A stretch of 64,000 nt of DNA from Kitasatospora sp. MAA4 (lineage in GTDB: Bacteria > Actinomycetota > Actinomycetes > Streptomycetales > Streptomycetaceae). Location: NCBI RefSeq assembly GCF_029893355.1, contig NZ_JARZAI010000011.1, positions 1-64,000 of the forward strand, in the 5' to 3' direction. Shown one piece after another: positions 59,264-64,000 of this stretch. A model generated the notes under the pieces. That model was not told where the DNA came from, made no database searches, and saw only the letters and a list, made by a program, of their open reading frames with translations. Within the stretch, counting starts at the first letter, position 1. Every line of letters begins with the position of its first letter. The position numbers were made by a program, and so were the translations under genes.

Positions 59264-60207
59264 TCGGTCACCTCCGTTGAGAGCAGATCCCAGGCGAGCA
59301 GACCCGCGCCCAGGGATGCCGCGGTGTCCTTGAGCGTGGCCGGGACGACCTTCGGGGTCATCTGGAAGGTCAGCCGGTCGCTCACCGCCGCGCGCAGTGG
59401 TGTGAAGAGCGTGTCACCGGCTTCGGCGAGCCCGCCGCCGACGATCACGGTCGACGGGTCGAGCAGGCTCTGCGCCAGCGTGATGCCGTCCGCGAGGGCG
59501 GCCACGGCGTCCTGCCAGACCGCCAGGGCCCGCTCGTCGCCGGCCTCGACGGCCGTCGCGCAGTCCGAGGCCTCGGCGCGCGGGTCCCCGCAGGCCTCGG
59601 CCCAGGCCCGGGAGACGGCCGAGGCCGACGCCAGGGTCTCCAGGCAGCCGCGGGCGCCGCAGCCGCACCGGGGACCGCCGGGGCGGACCACCACATGGCC
59701 GATCTCGCCCCCGTAGCCGTGCGCACCGGCCTCGATCCGGCCGCCGATCCCGATCGCCCCGGCGATGCCGGTGCCCAGCGCGATGAAGAGGAACCGGTCG
59801 ACCCCGCGGCCGGCGCCGAGCCGCCCCTCGGCGAGCCCGCCGGAGCGGACGTCGTGGCCCAGCGCGATCGGCATGGCCTCGCCGCCGGGGCCGGCCAGCC
59901 GCTCGCCGAGCAGCTTGCGCAGTGGCAGGTCCCGCCAGCCGAGGTTGGCGGAGAAGACCGCGATCCCGTTCCTCTCGTCGATCGTCCCCGGTACGGCGAC
60001 GCCCGCGGCGAGCGGCCGGCAGCCGAAACGGCTGAGGCCCTCGTCGGCGAGGTCGGCGGCGAAGTCGAGGATGGTGGCGACGACGGCATCGGTGCCGTGC
60101 TCCCGCCCGGTCGGTCGGCGTGCCTCGAACAGCACGGAGCCGTCCTGGGCGAGCAGCGCGGCCTTCATGCCGGTGCCGCCTACATCGAGTGCGATGACGT
60201 GCTTCAC
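59260..60207 (-). CDS. nagK: ROK-family N-acetylglucosamine kinase
   Basis: The 315-aa sugar kinase has an N-terminal phosphate loop (IALDVGGTGMKAALL), the ROK signature with zinc motif CGCGARGCLE and the conserved EIGHVVV just before it, and GTGIAGAI. With nagA in one operon it phosphorylates GlcNAc to GlcNAc-6-P. The ATG at 60207 follows a GGGGG/AAGGG-type leader, and a DasR-like site lies 29 bases upstream. Confidence 0.92.
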   Translation of the reverse strand: MKHVIALDVGGTGMKAALLAQDGSVLFEARRPTGREHGTDAVVATILDFAADLADEGLSRFGCRPLAAGVAVPGTIDERNGIAVFSANLGWRDLPLRKLLGERLAGPGGEAMPIALGHDVRSGGLAEGRLGAGRGVDRFLFIALGTGIAGAIGIGGRIEAGAHGYGGEIGHVVVRPGGPRCGCGARGCLETLASASAVSRAWAEACGDPRAEASDCATAVEAGDERALAVWQDAVAALADGITLAQSLLDPSTVIVGGGLAEAGDTLFTPLRAAVSDRLTFQMTPKVVPATLKDTAASLGAGLLAWDLLSTEVTE

Positions 60208-60235
60208 GGGGGACAGTTTCCCTTGGCCGAGGACG

Positions 60236-60251
60236 AGAGGTCTAGTCCAGT
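60236..60251 (-). promoter_or_regulatory. dre-like DasR operator of nagKA
   Basis: Read on the minus strand, ACTGGACTAGACCTCT matches 14 of 16 bases of the Streptomyces dre consensus ACTGGTCTAGACCACT. It lies 29 bases upstream of the nagK ATG. Confidence 0.75.
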
Positions 60252-60257
60252 GGCGTG

Positions 60258-60273
60258 ATTGGTCTGAGCCACG
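60258..60273. promoter_or_regulatory. Second, weaker dre-like site
   Basis: ATTGGTCTGAGCCACG keeps both TGGTCT and CCA half-site elements, about 11 of 16 consensus bases. Its centre is 22 bases, two helical turns, from the first site, so DasR could bind both on one DNA face. Confidence 0.35.
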
Positions 60274-60296
60274 GGCAGTGAGCTTGGTCGCGTCCT

Positions 60297-60316
60297 CCCA
60301 GGATGGACCACCTGGG
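60297..60316 (-). terminator. Candidate terminator of the SIS-domain gene
   Basis: CCCAGG (60297-60302) pairs with CCTGGG (60311-60316) around 8 bases, 17 bases past the stop of the leftward SIS gene. The short stem makes this tentative. Confidence 0.4.
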
Positions 60317-60332
60317 TGTCTCTCGGGAGGGG

Positions 60333-61271
60333 TCAGAGCTGGACCGACCGGGTGAGTGCGCGCGGGTGGTCGGGGTCCAGGCCGCGCGCCTCGGCGAGGG
60401 CGACCGCGAGGCGCTGGGCGCGCACCAGATCGGCCATCGGGTCGAGGCCGTCCGGGCCCGAACCGGCCACCAGCAGGCCGCCGGTGCGGGCGATGTCCTC
60501 GGCCAGGCCGTCCGGCAGGGCGCCGAACATCCAGGCCGCGCGGCCCGGCGCGGTGATGGCGATCGGGCCGTGCCGGTACTCCATCGCCGGGTAGGACTCG
60601 GTCCAGGCGCTCGCCGCCTCACGCATCTTCAGGCCCGCCTCCAGCGCCAGGCCGTTGGTCCAGCCCGCGCCCAGGAAGGTGACCTGCTCGGTGGCGACCA
60701 GGCCCTGCGGCAGCGGCTCGGTGACCGCGCGCTCGGCGTCGTCGGCGGCCTCGGCCAGGCTCTTCAGCCCGGGTGCGAGGGCGCCCTGGGTCTCCAGGTG
60801 GGCGCGCAGCAGGGCGAGTGCGGTGGTCGCGAAGCGGGTCTGCACCACCGAGCGCTCGTCGGCGAAGTCCAGCACCACGACGTGGTCGGCGGCCTGCATC
60901 ACCGGGGTGGCCGGGTCGCCGGTGAGGGCGGTGGTGGGGGTGTGGCCGCGCAGCCGGTCCAGCAGCGCGAGCACCTCGGTGGTGGTGCCGGAGCGGGTGA
61001 TCGCCACCACTCGGTCGTAGCGGCGCCCGTACGGGAACTCGGAGGCCGCGAACGCGTCGGTCTCGCCGTGCCCGGCGGCCTCCCGCAGGGCGGCGTACGC
61101 CTGCGCCATGAACCAGGACGTGCCGCAGCCGACCACGGCGACCCGCTCGCCGGCGGCGGGCAGGGCGGGCGAGGACGGGCCGGCCAGTTCGGCGGCGCGG
61201 CGCCAGCAGGCGGGCTGGGTGGCGAGCTCCTCGGCGGTGAGCGAGCTGCCCGTGGTGGTCATGCCAGTCAT
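60333..61271 (-). CDS. SIS-domain sugar isomerase/deaminase-like protein
   Basis: The 312-aa protein has two SIS domains, as in the isomerase half of GlmS and AgaS/FrlB proteins: VAVVGCGTSWFMAQAYAAL, AITRSGTTTEVLALLDRL, then VTFLGAGWTNGLALEAGLKMREAA and SYPAMEYRHGPI. It probably isomerises or deaminates an amino-sugar or ketose phosphate. GGGAG lies about nine bases before the ATG. It is divergent from a DeoR-type regulator with a shared operator, and next to nagK. Confidence 0.85.
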   Translation of the reverse strand: MTGMTTTGSSLTAEELATQPACWRRAAELAGPSSPALPAAGERVAVVGCGTSWFMAQAYAALREAAGHGETDAFAASEFPYGRRYDRVVAITRSGTTTEVLALLDRLRGHTPTTALTGDPATPVMQAADHVVVLDFADERSVVQTRFATTALALLRAHLETQGALAPGLKSLAEAADDAERAVTEPLPQGLVATEQVTFLGAGWTNGLALEAGLKMREAASAWTESYPAMEYRHGPIAITAPGRAAWMFGALPDGLAEDIARTGGLLVAGSGPDGLDPMADLVRAQRLAVALAEARGLDPDHPRALTRSVQL

Positions 61272-61306
61272 GCCGACGTCTCCCTTGGTTGCGTGAAAGT
61301 GATTGA

Positions 61307-61336
61307 TTTATAGCTGTTTTGCGCATGAGTGCGCAA
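61307..61336. promoter_or_regulatory. Promoter of the SIS gene overlapped by a palindromic operator
   Basis: On the minus strand TTGCGC (61336-61331), an 18-base spacer and TATAAA (61312-61307) form a promoter. The palindrome TTGCGCATGAGTGCGCAA (61319-61336; 6-bp arms, 6-base centre) covers the -35 box, a good place for repression by the adjacent DeoR protein. Confidence 0.65.
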
Positions 61337-61431
61337 TACCCTGATCCGAGGGTCGAACGCGCGCCGCCCCTCGCGCGGCTCTGTGCGACGCTGTCACCGC
61401 AGTGCTCGTCGAGAAGAGGGAGTGGCACGGC

Positions 61432-62226
61432 GTGTCCAGATATGAGCGGTGGAACAGTCTCCTTGAACTCCTTGCCGAACACGGCAAGTTGGAGGTCGAG
61501 GAGGCGGCTGCGGCGCTCGATGTCTCGGCGGCCACGATCCGTCGCGACCTCGACCAGCTGGCCCGCCAGCAGATGGTCACCAGGACCCGGGGCGGCGCGG
61601 TCGCGCACAACGTCTCGTACGACCTGCCGCTGCGGTACAAGACCGCGCGCAACGCCGGTGCCAAGCAGCGGATCGGCGCAGCGGTGGCCGGGCTGATCGC
61701 CCCCGGGGAGGTGGTCGGGCTGAACGGCGGCACCACCACCACCGAGGTGGCGCGCGCGCTGGCGGTGCGCCCCGAGCTGACCGAGCGCGCCGAGTCGGGC
61801 GCCGGCCAGCCGCTCACCGTGGTCACCAACGCGCTCAACATCGCCAACGAGCTGACGGTCCGTCCGGCGGTGAAGATCGTGGTCACCGGCGGGGTGGCCC
61901 GGCCGCAGTCATACGAGCTGATCGGCCCGCTGGCCAGCGCCGTGCTCGGCGAACTCACGCTGGACGTCACGGTGCTGGGCGTGGACGCGCTGGACGTCGA
62001 GGTGGGCGCCACCGCGCACCACGAGGGCGAGGCCAGCGTGAACCGGCTGCTCGCCGAGCGGGCCCGCCGGGTGGTGGTGGCCGCCGACTCCAGCAAACTC
62101 GGCCGCCGCGCCTTCGCCCGGATCTGCGGCCTCGACCGGATCGACACGCTGGTGACCGACGAGGCGGTGGACGAGGAGCTGGTCCTCGCCTTCTCCGACG
62201 CCGGGGTGCGCGTGCTGGCGGTGTGA
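61432..62226 (+). CDS. DeoR-family transcriptional regulator
   Basis: The 264-aa repressor has an N-terminal DeoR helix-turn-helix (RWNSLLELLAEHGKLEVEEAAAALDVSAATIRRDL, RGGAV) and a DeoR sugar-phosphate-sensing domain (GLNGGTTTTEVARAL; VVTNALNIANEL; GEASVNRLLAERARRVVVAADSSKLGRRAFARI). The GTG at 61432 has AGAGGGAG nine bases upstream. It probably controls the divergent SIS gene through the palindrome in the shared region. Confidence 0.9.
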   Translation: MSRYERWNSLLELLAEHGKLEVEEAAAALDVSAATIRRDLDQLARQQMVTRTRGGAVAHNVSYDLPLRYKTARNAGAKQRIGAAVAGLIAPGEVVGLNGGTTTTEVARALAVRPELTERAESGAGQPLTVVTNALNIANELTVRPAVKIVVTGGVARPQSYELIGPLASAVLGELTLDVTVLGVDALDVEVGATAHHEGEASVNRLLAERARRVVVAADSSKLGRRAFARICGLDRIDTLVTDEAVDEELVLAFSDAGVRVLAV

Positions 62227-62314
62227 CCTGGACCTGTGTGACCTGGACCTCCCGGTCGGTTGCACGCTGTGCAACGCGACCGGGCACTTCGGTAACGTTC
62301 GGCGGGCGGAGCCC

Positions 62315-62330
62315 TCTGGTGTGGACCACT
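62315..62330 (+). promoter_or_regulatory. dre-like DasR site before the sugar-binding lipoprotein
   Basis: TCTGGTGTGGACCACT matches 13 of 16 bases of the dre consensus ACTGGTCTAGACCACT. It lies 80 bases before the GTG at 62410 and would place this gene under the GlcNAc regulator DasR with nagKA. Confidence 0.5.
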
Positions 62331-62409
62331 GGGGGTCCGATTTGGCAACGTTTCGGACACCCCTCGTAACCCCTGACGAGGTCCCCCCGTAGCTCGAAGG
62401 CGGTCCCCC

Positions 62410-63678
62410 GTGTTGAACTCCCGGCTCTGTGCTGCCCTGGCGACGGCCACCCTGCTGCTCTCCGGGTGCGGAACGCTGGGGCTGGGCTCGGACGGCACGG
62501 TCACCCTGAAGCTGGTCGCGGCCGACTACGGCGACAGCGAGGCGAACAGCTCCACCCACTACTGGAACGACGTGGTCAGCCGCTTCGAGGCGGCCAACCC
62601 CAAGATCAAGGTCGACGTCCAGGTGCTCGCCTGGACCGACATCGACGCCAAGGTCGCCGCGATGGTCAAGTCCGGCCACTCGCCCGACATCGTGCAGACC
62701 GGCGGCTTCGCCGACAAGGCGCAGGCCAACGAGCTCTACCCGGTGCGCGAGGTCCTCTCGATGGACACCGAGGCGAACCTGCTGAACGTCTTCGACCAGG
62801 CCGGGCAGGTGCTCGGCACCCAGTACGGCATGCCGTTCGTCTCCTCCTCGCGGGCCTTCTTCTACAACAAGGCGATCTTCGCGCAGGCCGGCATCAGCCA
62901 GCCGCCGGTCACCTGGGCCGACCTGAAGGCGGACGCCGACCTGATCCGCGCCAAGGTGCCCGGCGTCACCCCGTACGCGCTGCCGCTGGGGCCCGAGGAG
63001 GCCCAGGCCGAGTCGATGATGTGGATCAACAGCGGCGGCGGCCAACTCGCCGACGACGCGGGGAACTACGCCCTCAACAGCTCGCAGAACATCAACACCT
63101 TCACCTGGCTGCGCACCAACCTGGTGGAGACCCACGACACCTACCCCGACCCGTCGACGGTGGACCGCGGGAAGGCCTTCGCCGACTTCGCGGCCGGCAA
63201 GGTGGCGATGCTCAACGGCCACCCCACGCTGATCCAGCAGGCCGCCCAGGGCAAGATCGACTACGGCACCGCGCCGATCCCGCGCAAGGACGCGGCCGCC
63301 AAGCCCACCACGCTGGGCGTTGCCGACTGGATGATGGCCTTCACGGCGAACGGGCACCGGGACCAGATCCGGACCTTCCTCAACTTCGCCTACCTCAAGC
63401 AGAACATGCTCAAGCTCGACGAGACGTACAACTTCCTGCCGGTCACCCAGGACAGCCTGGACGCCATGACCGCCGGCGGGCAGCACAACGACCTCAAGCC
63501 CTTCCTCGACGCGCTGCCCAACGCCAGCTTCTACCCGTACGGCGACCCGGCCTGGGACACCGTCAGCGGACGGCTCAAGAAGGACATCGGCAAGGCCGTC
63601 AAGGGCGACCCGGGCCAGCAGCTCGGCACGCTGGAGCAGTACGCGACGGACCAGGCCAAGAGCGCCCGCCAGCAGTAG
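62410..63678 (+). CDS. Sugar ABC transporter substrate-binding lipoprotein (orphan)
   Basis: The 422-aa precursor has a lipoprotein signal ending LLLSGC (Cys about residue 20) and a family-1 extracellular solute-binding fold (HYWNDVVSRFEAANPKIKVDVQVLAWTDIDAKVAAMVKSGHSPDIVQTG; FFYNKAIFAQAGI). It should bind an external sugar. No permease or ATPase gene follows, so it must share a transporter encoded elsewhere (the MsiK ATPase is shared in Streptomyces). The dre-like site suggests an amino sugar or chitin-derived ligand. It starts GTG-TTG; GAAGG lies about 9 bases upstream. Confidence 0.88.
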   Translation: MLNSRLCAALATATLLLSGCGTLGLGSDGTVTLKLVAADYGDSEANSSTHYWNDVVSRFEAANPKIKVDVQVLAWTDIDAKVAAMVKSGHSPDIVQTGGFADKAQANELYPVREVLSMDTEANLLNVFDQAGQVLGTQYGMPFVSSSRAFFYNKAIFAQAGISQPPVTWADLKADADLIRAKVPGVTPYALPLGPEEAQAESMMWINSGGGQLADDAGNYALNSSQNINTFTWLRTNLVETHDTYPDPSTVDRGKAFADFAAGKVAMLNGHPTLIQQAAQGKIDYGTAPIPRKDAAAKPTTLGVADWMMAFTANGHRDQIRTFLNFAYLKQNMLKLDETYNFLPVTQDSLDAMTAGGQHNDLKPFLDALPNASFYPYGDPAWDTVSGRLKKDIGKAVKGDPGQQLGTLEQYATDQAKSARQQ

Positions 63679-63690
63679 CACACTTGCGGT

Positions 63691-63924
63691 ATGAGTGGTG
63701 GAGAACTGAGCGAGCGCGAGATCGCCGTGCTGGCCCTGGAGGGCCGGGCCTGGCGGACCCAGGGGGCCAAGGAGCAGGCGGTCCGGGAGGAGCTGGGGAT
63801 CTCCAGCACCCGGTACTACCAGCTGTTGAACGGCCTGCTGGACCGGGAGGAGGCGGTCGCGCACGCCCCGGTGCTGGTCTACCGGCTGCGCCGGATCCGC
63901 GACGCCCGCCGCGCCGAGCGTTAG
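63691..63924 (+). CDS. DUF3263 helix-turn-helix protein
   Basis: The 77-aa protein reads LSEREIAVLALEGRAWRTQGAKEQAVREELGISSTRYYQLLNGLLDREEAVAHAPVLVYRLRRIR, the DUF3263 family of small HTH-like proteins (similar to sigma-factor region 4 helices). It may bind DNA or RNA polymerase. It follows the lipoprotein by 12 bases. Confidence 0.85.
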   Translation: MSGGELSEREIAVLALEGRAWRTQGAKEQAVREELGISSTRYYQLLNGLLDREEAVAHAPVLVYRLRRIRDARRAER

Positions 63925-63954
63925 GGGCGGGCGGGCCTGGGTAGGGTCGCTGCC

Positions 63955-64000
63955 ATGGGCCCTGCTGCGTTCGAACCGAGCACACCGTCCGGCCGCGCGG
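63955..64000 (+). CDS. Start of a further gene, cut by the window end (possibly trehalose-phosphatase)
   Basis: An ATG at 63955 opens a frame reading MGPAAFEPSTPSGRA to the window edge. TAGGGT (63942-63947) ends seven bases before it, suggesting a leaderless gene. In other Streptomyces a trehalose-phosphatase gene follows DUF3263, so otsB is a guess from memory of gene order; the 15 visible residues cannot confirm it. Confidence 0.4.
   Translation, partial: MGPAAFEPSTPSGRA

Noticed and set aside
1..64000. tRNA genes, CRISPR arrays, insertion sequences or biosynthetic megasynthases
   Set aside because: I looked for TTCGANTC-type T-loops with a paired acceptor stem, regularly spaced repeats, transposase motifs and PKS/NRPS motifs, and found none I could support.

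Overview
The window is high-GC actinobacterial chromosome, almost certainly Streptomycetaceae (Streptomyces, Kitasatospora or a close relative). It carries a set of genes characteristic of that family: mycothiol synthase, GlnR, a nickel-type Fur regulator (Nur), the c-di-GMP-responsive anti-sigma factor RsiG, a CdgB-like diguanylate cyclase, and DasR-type sites in front of nagKA. It opens in the tail of an rRNA operon (end of 23S, then 5S and a terminator). Apart from that it is a dense run of core genes. I saw no tRNA, CRISPR array, integrase, insertion sequence or prophage.

Layout. 0.3-13 kb: mshD, then a phosphate block with ppk, a CHAD protein, a Nudix hydrolase, pstSCAB, and convergent pitH with its DUF47 partner. 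Candidate PHO boxes lie before ppk and pstS. csoR and small envelope genes follow. 14-22 kb: a PAP2 phosphatase, then a secreted lytic transglycosylase/NlpC-P60 protein divergent from a five-gene operon that looks like a reduced type IV secretion system (two-TM pilin-like, VirB8-like, VirB6-like, SCO6880-like and VirB4 ATPase). No relaxase, coupling protein or integrase is present. 22-28 kb: an HtrA-like protease with a two-component system, a LacI regulator and glnR. 27.8-34 kb: a sulfur block (MoaD-like, a Cys-containing leader peptide, the sulfurtransferase cysA, sseC, DsrE), a nitrobindin-like protein, nur, ygfZ and dtd.

34-45 kb: rsiG, a zinc-type asparaginase, ppa, dacB, a DUF2342 zincin, tilS, hpt, ftsH and folE. 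45-52 kb: an MprF/LysX-like protein and the folate operon folP-(NTF2-like)-folB-folK-DUF3180. 52-58 kb: TerD, ArfB, a flavin reductase, the GAF-PAS-GGDEF cyclase and a CBM-like membrane protein. 58-64 kb: an amino-sugar module of nagA, nagK, a SIS-domain enzyme with a divergent DeoR regulator, and an orphan sugar-binding lipoprotein. The window ends with DUF3263 and the start of a further gene.

How the parts connect. Phosphate and polyphosphate genes share PHO-box-like sites. The amino-sugar genes share dre-like (DasR) sites. RsiG and the diguanylate cyclase are two arms of c-di-GMP developmental control. The most noteworthy items are the orphan T4SS-like cluster, a leaderless Cys leader peptide before cysA, a hairpin between the Shine-Dalgarno and start of ftsH, a perfect CRP-consensus dyad before the cyclase, a GGDEF domain split by a ~130-residue insert, and a nitrobindin with Gln where I expect the heme-binding His. 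All family assignments come from reading motifs; no database search was run.
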